A DNA stretch of 64,000 nucleotides from Pagrus major (taxonomy: Eukaryota > Chordata > Actinopteri > Spariformes > Sparidae): positions 11,799,381-11,863,380 of the forward strand of contig NC_133233.1 in assembly GCF_040436345.1 (NCBI RefSeq). Reading direction: 5' to 3'. Both the position numbers and the translations under genes were made by a program. Of the stretch, positions 29,500-44,500 are shown piece after piece (within the stretch, counting starts at the first letter, position 1; each line of letters starts with the position of its first letter). The notes beneath the pieces were generated by a model, which was given only the letters and a program-made list of their open reading frames with translations, did not search any database and had not been told where the DNA came from.

Positions 29500-32400
29500 A
29501 TTGTTTACGTCACTGAATTGTCCATTTGGATGAGTTTGCATCAAAACACATGCGAAGGTGTTAAACATCCATGCTGTTGACAACTTTTCCGAAAAAAACA
29601 TGCACGAATTCCTCATTTTATTCATGTGACTTAAGCACATCCACCTGTCTCCTGCTGACGACAGCAAGGTCACAATGCTCTATTGTCACAAGTGAGAGTA
29701 ACAACTACACAGCTGGCCTCTCCTGTCAACTGTTCCTTCTCTTTATCCTTGAGAACAAAGATAAACCTGTGAAATACTTCTTGGATTCTTTCTGACACTT
29801 GTGAGGTTGGTTTGATTGCCAGACCTTGCCCTCTCTTTGTTCCGTGACAGGTGCTTGTGTTTGTGTATGTCCCAATGGACATAAATAAAACACTTAAAGG
29901 CCATACACGGAGGAGGCACTTTGCTTTGAAGATATATAAAAGGTTTATAAAAGAAATATGGTTGAAATATGGCTATTATACATTAAACATTTACTCCAGA
30001 TCAGCAATACAAGTCAGTAGCAGTTAGGGAGTATGTTACAGTCACACAGCCCATAAAACTCACTCACATGACACAGTTTTCACAAAAATCAGAGAGTATG
30101 ATTACTAAAACAATCAGCTACAAGAAATAAAAAATAATATAAATTATTAATTAATAATCATATAAATGATGTTAACGGAAATGGCACTGAAATAGATACA
30201 TCAAACAGAGACCAGGGAGTGACTGTAAGAGGCCCGGAGGTTCAACAAACTGTTGAGACAAAAGGTTTTGATCCTCTTAACCTCTCCAGTGCCACCTTCT
30301 TTAGGGTTAACATACCTGTCAGATGTTACTGTCCAAGGAAAGTGCTGAGTGACAAGGTGCTAACACGGTTAATAGTGAGTGGAGTTTTCATTCCTTAGCG
30401 GGACCTTAACATGTCACTTGTGAACCCCTTCAGATGCCCCTAATTTACACCTCGGATGTTGCTGTTAGCTCCTTGGACAGGAGGTCAAGTTCCAGACATG
30501 TCCAGGGTCCAGGTCTCAGCTGTCTGCCTGTCTCTCTGCAGTCAGTCTTAAACATGACAAGAATGGACTACTGTCTGTCGGAGAGAGGGCTGTCGCTGAC
30601 CTTGGTACATTTGTCCTAGAATAAACTCACTGTAGTCCATCCAAATCCAATATGATATTAAAAAAATATATATATTGTTTATTCACTTTATGTGGAAAGT
30701 TAGATGAGAAGAAGAATAAGGATAGTACTACTCTCATATCTGTCCATTAAATAAGGCTAAGGACTGGAAACGGAAAACAGCTAGCCTGGCTCCATCCCAA
30801 GGTACAAAATTCAAGTGTATCCTTTAATCTTACTGTCTTCTCCTACATAGTGTGGTTTTTGGAGACTAGTGCTAGGTCATCTGCAAACAGTCCTCGAGCT
30901 GAGTCAACTAGGTCCACTGGATTTCTGCCCAGTGGTTTTAAGTTGTCAGTTCTCGTTGTCCCTCCCCACCTTGGCTTTCATGTCTCCCAAGACTTCTGTG
31001 TTTGGACTCTTTTTTGTTGATGCTTGCAGCTGTTGGTAGATCTTCTACCTCAGTTTTCAGTTTGTTGGTGCGTAGCACTCGGTGGTGGTGATATTTTGGC
31101 CCTTGGATCCAGATCTGGATTTTGACGATGCTTTCTTCTTTTAACTTTCTTTATCAATGCATGGCCATTTTTTAAAATTAATTCTTTGATTACTCGTGAG
31201 CACCAGGCCAAATTCTGATGGAAAATCCCCAGACACCCCATGTTCACTGTACCACATTTAGTTTTTGGTCATTTCATGAAATGCCTAATCAAGGCCCCAT
31301 CTTGTGGAGAGACCATTAGAGGAATTTATTTGTGGCCCTGAGGATTTTAAATGTCCTCTAAGAGCTCAGCCTGACAGACTTTTGAGTCAGTTACCTTCAA
31401 ACACTTTTTCATACTCTTACTTCGCCATTATCATTTTTAATTCATGTTCTCTTAGTCAGGTTTTCAGTAGATGTAGAGCTCAGTGTCACACACAATGCTT
31501 CACGGTACTTCTGCTCCAGGCCAGCATAAGTAACAGTTTCTGACCCAGCCAAAGCTCAATAAAGAAGAAAAAATGTTCATAGCTGAACTCCTCTGTGATG
31601 AATGACAGTAGAATTTTAGCTCAGCCGTATTCATGAGAGTTGGGATGACAAATTAACTTGAACTTGATGTGCAGTACAGAGGGTCCTGTCCAGAAGTGTT
31701 GAGTGGACTGTGAGCAGTTTCCATCCTTCATAGTGACAATGAGGTGTAACCAGATCCGTCTCGGCCGTTGTCTCCTTCCTTTTGTCCTTGAGGACAAAGA
31801 TAACTGGCTGTCATCCACTCTAAATGCCTTTGTTTGATTTAGGTGGACAGCTTGAGAGGTACATTTGGATCTGTGCATTTGATCACAACACACAGTCTGC
31901 CCATGTGCTGCATGTATGTTTCATCACTACTACGCTGTTTACTTAGAGCATTTACTGTCAAATACAGGTATAGACATCTAGCTCGATACATTTCTGGTTC
32001 ATTCTATCTATAATTTATACTGTTTCTGTGGTAGTTGTACAAATATCCTTTGGGTTGTAGAAAAAAATATCCTTTTGGAATACAATTGAGAGAGACAAAT
32101 TAAGTAGCTTCATATTTTATTAATTTTTTCATTGTTAAAGACTACATTTAAAGACTGCCCTCATTCACAGCTGTTCAGTCAACTTTATTTACTCTTTTAC
32201 TTTTGTTCTCTGTCCCTCTCTCTACTTATTGAAACACCATCAGTTTACCTTTTATTTTACTGCAACATTCTCTGTACTCAGCTGCCAGCAACATTTTGTT
32301 AGACAGTTGCTGTATGTATTCCTGTATGTACTTAACCTTACTTGTTGAAAGTTGTATTTTAGAGTGTTCAAGTATCAGAAGTTATGACTGTGGGCACATA

Positions 32401-33680
32401 GACTGTTATTTCTAGTCAGGGAGTGATAGTGTGCAATGTTTAAATCTGCTTCAAGGAACTTGAAGTCAATTAGACAATTAATTTTTGTCAATTCTGGCAG
32501 GCCCTGTGGACAAAAGCGGCATGATCCTCTTGTGGTAAAGGTCTGGCTAGCTGAACATTTTTTGCAAGCAGGTGAAAGAAAGATACAACTAACTTTTAAT
32601 TTTACATTTCCTGTTTTGCAGGATGCATGATGATGAGGTAATGTATCTATTTGTAGCTTTGTAAGGTTAATAACTGTGATATGATAAGGGTGAAACAAAG
32701 TCAACCTTTTAGCGTACCGAGACTCCTCAATTTGTCCTCAACACTCTGCCAAAAAATATATATTTAATTTTATGACATGTCCAACCTGCATAAGACAGAA
32801 TCCAACCCGTTGACCTGTGTTAAGGATAACTGTAACGTTTTAAAAATAGCCAATCATCTCACTGATGGTCTTGTTGCTTGTGTAGGTCATATAGAGGAAT
32901 CAGTATTAAATAGTTTCATAACCAGTTAAAAGTTCCTTGTTGTAAGTTTAAAGAACATTATGTGCTAAGATACATTATGTGTAACATAATTACCTCCTAA
33001 AGGATACAAATGTACTTTTTCATCTCTGTATTACTTGTACTTAACATTACAGACAGGCTAATGTAGACGGTGGTGGGAAAAGTACTCTGATCTTTTACTT
33101 AAGTTAAACTAGCACTACCACAGTCCTGCATTTAAAATGTTACTTAAGTAAAAGGACAAAAGTATACACATCAAAATATACTTACTTAAAAATAGTCTTA
33201 TTCTTGCTTTGATTTTTATACAGCTGCAGCAATTCACATGATTCATACTGTAACGACTCTTAAAAAATGCTCATGTCATGTTTATTTAACCAGTTTTATT
33301 TGACATTAAATCAGGCTATAGAGTTAACTGCATCACACTCATCATTGAACAGATCATCAGTGTTGTCAGACTTAATACTACTCGAGTCAAGTTAATCATA
33401 GTGATAATAATCATCAGTGTATAAGTGCAACATACAGAGGAAAAAATTACCAAAGGCTGACGGAGGAAGAAGCCATCAGCGAAGGTGAGTGTCCTTCATA
33501 ATTTCAGGCTCCAAATTAAACAACTCCCGTTTCCTCTTCATATCACGCACCCACAAATACTTGAGGATAAGAATCACCCGAGCACATTAATATATCGAGA
33601 ATGTTTTCAAGCACTGAAACTGACATGCTTTTGTAATTCTCTATCACGGTTTAAACTTGTGCCAAATATAACGTGGCATC
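29500..33680. other. Intergenic, myosin promoter side to SLC22A17 3' side
   Basis: About 4.2 kb, A+T-rich, no exon recognised. A CACCTG E-box lies at about 29641. A short stretch, CCTTGAGAACAAAGATAAAC at 29739, has a close match at about 31783. Remaining frames are short and unlike known proteins. Confidence 0.5.
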
Positions 33681-33681
33681 T

Positions 33682-34037
33682 AAGGTTGTCGAAAGGAACG
33701 ATGCTTCTTTTGATACCATGTGTTTAAAACGATACACCTCTGTTAATTATACTATCGATAGTATCGAAAGTACCTAAACTATTAAGGGAAAATAAATTAA
33801 TTCATTAAAAAAACAGAGCCACAATTACAAATGTGTTGGTATGTGTCCAGTGACTTTTTCTGTCCCACCACTGTTTACAGGTTGATAGTAAAAAAAGAAA
33901 GTAATTGTCCTATTTTGTGTGTTCAGGACTTTTTTTTATTTATCAATTTAGTTGCTGTGGTATCAAAACAGGTGACAAGTATCGTTTTTTATGCTAGCAC
34001 TGTATCGAAGTTTAAAATTCACAGATTTTGACAACCT
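33682..34037. mobile_element. Short inverted-repeat element (MITE-like)
   Basis: Left end AAGGTTGTCGAAAGGAACGAT; right end TTTTGACAACCT is the near-inverse. Inner ATCGATAGTATCGA is self-complementary, and GGTATCAAAACA near the right end mirrors TTTTGATACC near the left. No open reading frame for a transposase. Confidence 0.65.
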
Positions 34038-34687
34038 CAGCCTCAAATTAATAAAGCAGCTATGAAGAAAAATGCATCTATGGTGCGTGCTTGAGGAGCC
34101 GAGAGTTAATTTGGAGCTCTGGGGCCCTCTTCAGCTCCCATTCAAACCTCCCGGAGCATCATCATCGGGCCCTTTTTCCAGCATCATTACACATTCAGGC
34201 AAAGTACAGATGACCTCATTCAAAAACCTCCACATTTAAGACCTGACAAAAAAATATATGTGCCTGGTTATACAACTTCTACGGTAGTTTGTTCATACCC
34301 GTCTATTCTCTGGTCATCTAGAGAGGTATTGAGTAACTATAAGCTTCTGAGGAAATACAGAAAAAAACAAGCCCTTCAGTGCTTCCAAACATGCAGGAAT
34401 GTTGTGACAGTTTAACAGCTGCACTGTTATTTGATCAGAGACATCAGAAAATGGAAAGTTTATTCCATGCCATCCCAATTAAATTATATTTAGCTTAATA
34501 TTTAAAAAACACTAGGCCTCTGGATAATTTATTGATTATGCTTAATAACATAAATAAGACATAAATATAGCTGGCTCCAGGCCAGATTGAGTAACTGGAT
34601 TCACACAGTCTGAACATAAACTTTTTTCTGTTTGAAGGCCCCCTTTTTGTTTTGTTTTTAGCCTCTGATCCCAATATTGATAAACAG

Positions 34688-34693
34688 TTTATT
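34688..34693 (-). terminator. Candidate poly(A) signal of SLC22A17
   Basis: AATAAA on the minus strand about 840 bp beyond the SLC22A17 stop. It would give a 3' UTR of about 850 bp. No transcript evidence; other signals could be used. Confidence 0.35.
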
Positions 34694-34709
34694 TACGTTC
34701 ATAAATTCT

Positions 34710-35534
34710 GCCCCTTAAATTTGTAGACTTTGGTCAAATCAACCTCCATCATCTTTAAAAAGAAAGTGCTCTGCATCGTCTCTCCACTGCATAGCTTACT
34801 GTACTGTACAGTTTCCAGCCACAGGGTCTGCTTTAACAAAACTCAGATGCCCCAAGAAGTTAAAGAAACTAAGTCTAAAGTATTTACAAGGCATTTTAAC
34901 ACCCATAACGTTTGTCTGAGAACTGTGGTCCATCCCTGTTTGGAGCGCCAACTGTTTTACCACAAATGTAACAGGAAAGTGTAAAAGACTGACTGATTTG
35001 CTTTTGCACACCTGCGAGCACTTACTGTGTTGTCTTACACAGCGAACACAACAACAAAACGTTCTACGTGGGTTAAGACAAATGCTAAGAATCACTTGCG
35101 ACTACTCTCCGACCCCACGTCTGGTCTGGAGTGTCAGTAGAAAGCAGCTAACACCTCTACAACAGACACACTGGAGGACTGCGTGCAGCAGTGTATGCTG
35201 GTGTGTCACATGGTGGGGGACCGCCCGCCCGCCGTCTGGTCAGGAAGAGATGAAAGATGAAGACTTCCCTACAAGTGTGTGCATGGACATTGTGTGTCAG
35301 ATCGACACACATTTGAATGGCAGGAGATACAGAATGAAGAAACATGGCAACTCAACCCAACCGCCTGCGTTTGGAATGACTAGTGGATGATATGTTAGGA
35401 AGCTTAGAGTCTGATCACCATCACCTTCAGGTCTCTGTCTTGCTCTTTCTCCTCCTCTGCATGAACATGACAGATGTAAATGTTCTGAATGCAAAGTGAG
35501 TGATTTGAGCACAGTCCACTCTTTCAGGAGTCCC
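34710..35534 (-). other. Probable SLC22A17 3' UTR
   Basis: Lies between the stop codon at 35537-35535 and the candidate poly(A) signal. Contains only chance frames. Confidence 0.4.
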
Positions 35535-38500
35535 TTAAGTCTCTGGGTTGGGAGTGGCCAGCAGCGGCACATTGTCCCTCCTCCTCCTGCCCAGTGGGGG
35601 GCGTCTGTACTGCTCCCCATCGGCCAGCGTCTGGGGCAGCGGCTTCCTCTTGCTCTCGGGCAGCAGCAGGATGGACAGCACGGCCAGCAGGGCCAGAGAG
35701 GAGTAGACCACGTGGTGCAGGAAGTAACCGTAGTGGTTCCTCAGGTCCATGAGCGGGGAGCTGAGGCGGCCCACGCAGCCCAGCGCGAGCACTGCTCCTA
35801 CACCAGTGCCCCTGTAGACACAACACAACCTCAGATTCAATATATACCACATTTTATATGCTAGGATTCAGTTTTTCAGGAAGACCAAACTCTCGATTTT
35901 AATTACTGGTCTTTATTTCAGGTTAGAGGAACATCCCCTAAAAATGTCTCTGCATGTTGCAGCCAAAAGTGTACTATGACTTAACATTTATTTGAGAAAG
36001 ATCGGTTCATACACAGCACTGAGTGACATGAAATTCCTTCAACTTGAGGCATTTTATTCGTTCATTTCCAAAAGTAGATAAGCTAAACTGTCACGTAATT
36101 GTTAAAGAGTAAATGAGGATTCTCTTAGATGTCAGAAAGCTTCTCTTCATCACTAATACATACTGAAGTAAATTTCCTCTTTCCTCCCTCCAATTGACTG
36201 CATTTTTCATGTCCTGATTCACTTTGGCAGCACTTATGGACAGAGCAGTCTCTTTCTGACAAAAAATATTAACACATTTTACATCTTAAAGGTGCACTTT
36301 GTAGTTTTGGGGAAGACTTTTTAAACAGAAGAGAAAGATCTTTATTGACTGATTTTTTTTTTACAATACATTTTCAGAAAAAAGAACGAATGGTAAGACT
36401 GCTTTAACTTAAATTTTTCGACTGCAAGGTGTCGCTGTGTTAGTGTTACCTGATGATGGTGGGCATTATCTCTGCCGTGAAGAGGATGCAGAGGGAGGCT
36501 GTGGCCTGGGAGGAGAAGAGACCCAGCACTGAGAACACTGTGATGGCCGTCTCACTCAGATCTGAAGGGGAGGAGGGACAAGCATCAGTAATTATGGATT
36601 ACCTTGATAGAGTGCAGTTTTTGTAATTTCCATTTTCTGATGATATATCATGATGCCCCTATGATTTTAATTGATTTTAATTCAAAACAGTGAATCAGTC
36701 CACCTAATCTTTTCCTAAAACTTTGCCAGACTTCTTTTATTAACAGAAGACACAGACAACAGTGTGTGTAGCCTCTGAGAGGAGGTCAGTGCTGCTGCCC
36801 CCTCAGCCTTTGATGCATGATTAAAGCACAGCGCCTGACACAGCTTTGACTTTGCTGCCACTGCAGTGTCCTACATAAAATGAGTGTTATACTCATTATT
36901 AGCCACAAGGGGGAGACTGAGACTGAGGCAACAGCAAGTGTGTTTCCATACCAGGCTGTGGCAAGACAAAGGCACTCAGCACGTACTTTTCCATTCTCAA
37001 AGCTGACCGGTTTGCTTTTCATACAGCATGAAGCCCATATGAGGTCAGTGGTGTATAGGTGATCTAATGTTACTACAAGTCTGAGCATAAACTAACTTCT
37101 GTCTTCATTTAAGGATTCTAGGATTTGACAAAGCAAGGCTTTTAATCCCAAAACAAGCCTCACATATTGGTTCTCCAACAACAGGGGGGGATTTAAGGAG
37201 AGGTTGTTGGCAAAGACTATTAATAGCTTTCTTTATCTGGCTCTAGATTTACTTGAGAAAACAAACAATCCTGCCGCCTAAAGACTGCTTACACTCCATG
37301 AGTCCCAGAAGGATCAAAGAGGCCAGCCCCGTCATCGTCATGAAGAGGAGCAGGATGCCACGGCGGCCGCACCTGTCTACAGTCACCCAGAGCAACAGCC
37401 AGGCACCGCCCCCTGCACACACAGACAGCAGGTACGTCCAATAGAAGCTTGGGGCAGTGCCCCTGACGTCACCTCGGAAAGAGCTGTAACAGTGACTAAT
37501 GCCATGAGAGATGAATCTGAGGGAGGAAGGGCAGGAAAACAAAGAGTAAGCACTCGTGTGTTTGCAAACAGCTCTTAAATAGAAAAGCGGCGAAGTGTGG
37601 AAGAACATCATGATGAAATATGAGAGCAGCTCCGATTCAAAGCTGCAGCGCTGCTTAATTAATGTCAAGAGTGTCGGATGACTTACGAGGTGAAGCCGAG
37701 CACACACATGTTCTTCCAGATGTTCCTGCTGTGGAAGAGCTCTGGGAAGGAGAGGTGGGGGCGTGAGGAGGGGGACGGCTCTGAATCCAGCTCTGCAGTA
37801 AGCGAAAGAGGACAGAACAGGCTTTCTCTTTTTACTTCACAGTCCAGCAACACCTGACCTGACCTGGTTTCTCTTTCAATCAATAGTCAATTTTATTTTC
37901 TGAGAAGAGACACTTACAGGAGTTAAATCAATGATGGGACAATTCCTATTGGCTAAATAGAGTCTGTTTAATAACCACTTACAATACTAAAGCTATAAAA
38001 ATAGATTTTACAGTAAAACTTTATGTTGATCCCCTAATTTGACAGCAAATAAACAAGTAGAAAATGATCAATACACTACTACACTATGTTGTTATTGTTA
38101 AGTATGATGCTCCAGACCAGACAGACAAGCACAACATCAGCAAATCATAAATGATCGACAATATGACACAGCTGTGATCTGAAATGTGAGGTTTTTTTAT
38201 TATATCTGTCAACTGTATATTTGTATACAGTATACATCTGGTCAAAATGTCAAAATTTCTCACACAAAAGTCTCAAATCATGGCATAAATCTAGCGATTT
38301 CTGTTTCCGGAAGAAAACACACTGTGCTGTCAACCAAACAGCTCTCTGAAAACGTGCACCCTGAGGACTGCACGGTTTACTGGATCCTCCAGTAATGCAA
38401 GATGAGCCATGTTACATCTTCTAAAAACCTGCCACAGATGTCTTTTATAGATTTTAACACCGATTAGGCTGAGTGTCTGTTTCTTTTTTGAGTCAAAGAA

Positions 38501-41500
38501 AATACAGAACAATACTGTACGTGGATGTTGAGATTGTTTACTGCGTTCTGTGACACTCGCAATGTTTCCTACTCTATACAGTATGCGCAAGTCCAGTTTG
38601 TGGCAAAGGGAAGGATTCTTAATTCAACACTTTTTTCATATTGGACTTAAATAATGTAAAAGAAGAAGAAGAAATGGTTGATTGAATCGCAATTGTTATT
38701 ATTTTTACACCAACCAATGTTGATATCACCAAACATGAGCAAACTTCCTGAGAAGCATATTTGCATATAAACTGGTGCGGACTGCGGAGCCCAGTGAATA
38801 TCCAGCTCAGACTGTGTAGCTGCAGGTCATGATGCTCTATTGTAATTCCATTTTTAAAACAGGAACCTCATGTCTTTAATAAATCATGAATCGCAATTGA
38901 GCATCATTACCCGCTCTTGGTAGTGGTGTGTGATAGGTACCCATGTTTTGAATGGAATGCATTATAAAAAACATAAATAATGCAGGCTTCATAAACTGAA
39001 TGTCCATTCAGTCAGGCAGTGATGCAAAAAAAAAAAAAATGTAAGCAGCTCTAACTTCGAAGAAGAGAATTGAAACCCATGTGTGCAGACTCACCTGTGA
39101 AGCTCTCGTCATCCCTCACATCTCTGTTGGAGTTTCTTCTCTCACTGAAGGAGTTCATGTCTGCAGATCTCTCTGACAGAAGGAGCCACCGAGGAGACTC
39201 TGGAAACACTCCAGGAATGCTGCAGGAGAGCGAAGACAGAACATAAGTCCATTCTTTGATCTCTGCTTATGTTTATCCAGCACCAAAACTATTCAGACGC
39301 ATTAGGTTTTGTTGCTGTAGCCCAGATTTGATCCTTCGGCACGGAAACTAACCGATGTAGGTCACAGAGTGGCAGAATTCTTTATTTCTTAATCCAGCTT
39401 TTTCCATTCTTATTAAAAACCTGCAGTAATCATCTGTTAATCTTTGTTAATTTGGTTTTGAAACTACAATGAAGGCTTATCTTGTAACAGAGGTCTTAGA
39501 GGGACCGGGGACCTTAAACAAAGTAGCTCTAATGCCTTCTGACATGAGCTAAAAGGCTCAGTGTGACGAGACGATTGAGATCAATACAATCCAACAAAGC
39601 TTTCAGCCAGTCAGATGGCATCAAGACACTTTATCAAAAGACTATCAGGTCCCTTCATTCTCTTGTCCCTGCAGTTTCTCAGAAAAACTAAACACGTGTC
39701 TGCTTATACAGTCAACCGATATCTCAATATGAAAAGAAAATACTAATGATGATGATGAAGTCCTAAAAATGGGAATAAACTAAAACTGAATCAAATTAAG
39801 ATTACAGAAAAAAGAAAGATGTTTCTGAAATAACTTATACATGTGGCTGTTCAAACACACGTGTAATCGTACCCGTAACTGAGGAAGAGTGTTAGCGGGG
39901 CGGCACCGGCTCCAAGCAGGCCCCTCCAGGACTGGCAGCCCAGGGCGACGGCTAGCAGCAGCAGCTCTCCGGCTACAGTCATCAGCCCGGCCAGCATGGT
40001 CGCCACCAGCCTCAGAGACGGTTCACACAGCTCCAGACCTGACAGACGAGCACAACATCAGCAAATCATGAATGATCCCATGAAGAGGCAAACCAAACCA
40101 AATGTATACTACAACCAAAGCTGTTGCATATTAAAGAAACCAAAACATCGTCACCATCTCCATCTTAATTTTATGCTCCTTCAAAAGGAAATACTTACCA
40201 TCAACAGGTTCATTTCTGGTGTCTATGGTGAATGTGTACGTATGATGGATGTAGAGGCAGTATTTTTAGCCAAGCTAGCAGCACAGCTCTATATATGGCC
40301 ATGTCGGTCTGTTGGATGTCCACTTTGCCCCAGACATAAATCTCTCAACAGCTACAGTGGTCAATGGATTGACATGAAATTTCGTAAAGATATACACGGT
40401 CTTTTACATGGTACGTGGCTTTCCTTTAGTGCCACCGAGGGGTCACATTTGTGTTTTTTAGTCAAATGTCTGTAACAATGTTTGATAGATTGACATGAAT
40501 TTGGTTACACACATTCATGACCCTCTTGAAAACTCTGGTGAACCTCTGGCCTTTCATGTAGCGCCATCATCAGGTCAAACTTTTAATTTGTTCAACCAAG
40601 AACCTGCAAAACTAATCAAATCGCCATCAGCCTCAGTTATTCTATGTGTGGAGTGCTAATAAGCTAAACTAAGATGGTGATGAAGGTAAACATTATACCT
40701 GCTTGACACCTGCATATCAGCATCATTGTAAACACGTCCTTCAAATGTGTAAATACTCACGAGTGATGTACAGAATGAGGTAGACTCCTGCACTAGCTGC
40801 TGCCAAACAGAATCGCATGACGATGAAGATGGAGGGGTACGGAGAGACACACACCAGCACCCCAAACACCACCGACAGGGTCAGGGAGGTGAGAAGAGTC
40901 TTGGACCGGCCCAGCCTACAGGTGAACAGAGATATATACTGAGAACAACCTAAATGACACATCAGTGCAGCTTTGTTATTACACAAGAAAATCACTTACA
41001 CACAGAGTAATACACTTCAGATATTGTTGATCTTCCATTCTGGTTATTATCAAAAGTCTCTTTAGTCAAACCACAGAGAGATGAAGTTAGATTCCTTTTT
41101 AGCATTAAAGAAAAAGAAATCAACACGTAGAAACTCAAATCAAGATAAAAGCTTAAAAACAAAAGATGTACCACAGCAATAAAATTATAATGGAAGTACT
41201 GATTATGCAAGAGCAAAAACACTACTTCACATGTTTAAATATTAACAGCTAGACAGTTAAAAACAGAAAATAGGACAATGGTCGACTGTGAAGTTAGGAG
41301 CTAGGATACAATGGAGAACTCAAAACTTTTACAGCATTCAGGATTAGTTCGAAGAACCTCACACATCTTGTTCTAATCGGATATTTTACTATCAAAACTT
41401 TCAAAAAGTAATGTTTCAAACACAAATAAAGAAATCTTCCAATCAGCTCAAGTCTGAAGCACTAAGTGATCACTAAATGTGATGATTAGCCAATTTTCAG

Positions 41501-44500
41501 CTGCATGCGCGAGCAGCAGTTTCGTTTCCAACTTGCAGATTAGCGCTGCTCCCTTTTCTTCTGTGCTTGTTCCCAGGAGGCTGCATTAATTCACTAGTCT
41601 TAACAAACAGATGCTATGCTCAATTGGTCAGCAAATTAATGAAGGCTGTTAGCTGATTAAATCTGCATCATCTCCCTCACAATCCCCCCAAAACTACAGC
41701 TTCCCCTGTGTGATTTTCAATCCGACAACTGGCTGGATTCATTATATCAATTATCTGAAGCTTGGGGTGTGCCTCATGCATACTGTCGAGCATCATGTTG
41801 GAAGATCGAGCCAAATAAAGCTTGCAAATGTTAATAGGCTTACATTCGAGAACATTAACTTGTATACCATGCTTTGCTTACGAGTAATAATCATTTTGTG
41901 GCATATTCTTTGGTTTCTCCGTAGCAAACAATATTTATTGCACAACATTTCTCACTGTGACCGAAAGCTCTATAAAATGGCATTTGGGCTGCTTGATACT
42001 TAATCTCTCTTTCAGCTGGAGGCCACCGTCTACTGACTGATCGAGAAACAGGGATAGTAAATCTATAGCTAAATTCATGTGAACATTAACATCCAGGCAA
42101 GTTTTTGTGCTTTTTGTGCGTTCTTTTGTGTGTTGTCTGAAGGGCTGTGAGGTAGTAAAACTGCAAAGTCATCACGACAGACTGAAGAATGAGGAACGGA
42201 GTCATTTAACAGCACAGATGGACGGAGTGGCAGTGGAACATGTTAGCATGCCAGAGTGTGTGTGTGTGTGTGTGTACTTCTATCTTTGTGTGGTTTCATA
42301 CCAGCGTGGTGAGGACACTTTTGCATTGTGAGGACATTTTGGCCATCCTCACAACAACTCACAACAGCTGTTTGAGGGTCAAGACTTTTTTAAGTTTAAG
42401 GTTAGAATAGAATTGCCTGTGTGTGTTTGTATTTCTTTCTTTCTGTGGCTTTAAACCAGTGTTGTGAGGACATGTCCGCTAAGGTTAAAGGTATAATATG
42501 TAGAAAATAGACAAAATTCGGAGGTAGCACCAAAAACATAGGGGTCAGCATGTCACCAGAGTAACTGGCATCTGATGCCCTTTGCTAGCTACCCTTGGCT
42601 GTAGCTAGCTACCATTAGCTAATTCACTCAGCCATGGAGCCAGGGGCCCTAGTGTCCTATTTTGCCTGGACTGGGACCTCAGATGACAGGGGGAGTCTGA
42701 CGTGAGCTTGAATACAGCTGGTTAGAAATAGTGTGCGTGCGTATGTGTGTGTGTGTGTGTGAGCATGTATTACCTGTCAGCAGCATAGCCCAGACCGAGA
42801 CAGCCAGTCAGGACGCCCAGGATGAAACACACCTCTTCCACTGGGACCAGCCAGTACTGACCACACACCAGATCCCACTGGACAGCACACACACATAAGA
42901 GAGATCTGTCAGTTATCATCTGTTCAGGTCAGCACAGCAACGTACATGTTAGAGAACAGGCAGACATCAACACACATCGGGAGTTGTTTGTAATGTTTCA
43001 ATCATGTTCCAACAAACCACAAATAACTCAGTGGGTACCCAAATATCTGTTGGGCTGCAACAAACAATTATTTTTAGTGACAATTACTCTGACCATTATT
43101 TTTTGATTAATTCAATGTCTATCAAATGCGAGAAAAGAGTGGGGAAAAAAAGGTGAGGTCCAAAACTAAATGAATTCTACAATTACAACAATAGAAAGCA
43201 CATACACACACACACACACACACATAAACACACATATTATTATTATTATTATTATAACCTCAAATGGTGACTGAATAACAGAATATATGGTAAACTGGTT
43301 AATTGTCAGTAAACTCATGAAGGACCTCCTTGTCATAGTATCTACATACATTTTGTTTCTGAGGAGGATACAATGTGCAGGCCATGCCTTCCTCAGCCAC
43401 GGTGACAGGCTCAGGCAGTTCAAAATAACCCAATGTAGGACTGTACGTCAGCGAGCTGGACAGCTTAATTAAGTCACTCGTGAGGATATTCACGATTATC
43501 TCCAATGATGACACTTCACCACTATCAACTAACAGTGAGTGTTTTTATTGTGGTCAGCCATAAAATCTTTCAGTCACATCCCTAGCCTCTACTTTTGATG
43601 CCAACATAAAGACAAATGGAGGCTCTTTGCTCACAACGACAGCTTTGCACTGAATTTGAAATATGTTGCCTTCCTCCCTGCACGCTTTAAAGCCTGAAGC
43701 CAAAATGTATAACTCAGCTCACTGAGCGTTCACGCTGATTGTTAGCTTGAGTAGCTTGTGAAGAATTATGCTTTGAGCACATTAAATTACTTTCTTAATT
43801 AATTACTTTGATTCAAAGGCAGCCCAGTTTTATTTACAATGTTTAAAACAGTGAACCCAGTCTACAGTGCAGATATAAATTAAAGTTTACAGAAGAAGTA
43901 CTAACATTTTATGTCTACTATACCTCTCATACTATTCTTCTCAGAGATGGTTCAAGAAAATTAGTTTCTGGTCCGTCTTGGATGTAATAACACTTGTGCT
44001 GTGTGGATAATTATTATAGATAAATAATTATGTGTCCCAGGTGTCACAAGCAGAGAGAATGAGGCAGTAAAAAGCCTTCAGGACCCATTAGACTCCTAAT
44101 ACAATCACAGGGAGCTGTAACCTCACAATATTACTGTCTATGTGGCTGTGATAGTCAGAAGAAAGTTGGTGTATTACTGTTATTGTTAATAATATTGGCA
44201 GTAGTAGCAGTATTAGTAGTTTTACACCAAGAGGACAGTCTGGTCATATACATTTACTTTCAAACAAATGACTGTGGTTGCACATCATAGTGCATCCACA
44301 TGGAAAGTCAGCACATCTGTTTAAAACAAAAAAAACTGCTCTCAGATCTGAGTTTTAATCACATTAAGCCTACCCACTGATTTGCATCAACAGCTGAGCT
44401 CTGCTAATGTCACTGTCTGCCTGCCCGCTGAAAGCAAAATGATTTTAATGATCCAGAGAGGGAGAGCGAGAGCACAAGGCCGGTGATAAAAAGGCCTTGC

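Noticed and set aside
35297-35850. Alternative minus-strand frames over the last SLC22A17 exon
   Set aside because: The frame ending [12 protein letters not shown] with TAA at 35535 is the family C-terminus; the others are out of phase with the preceding exon.
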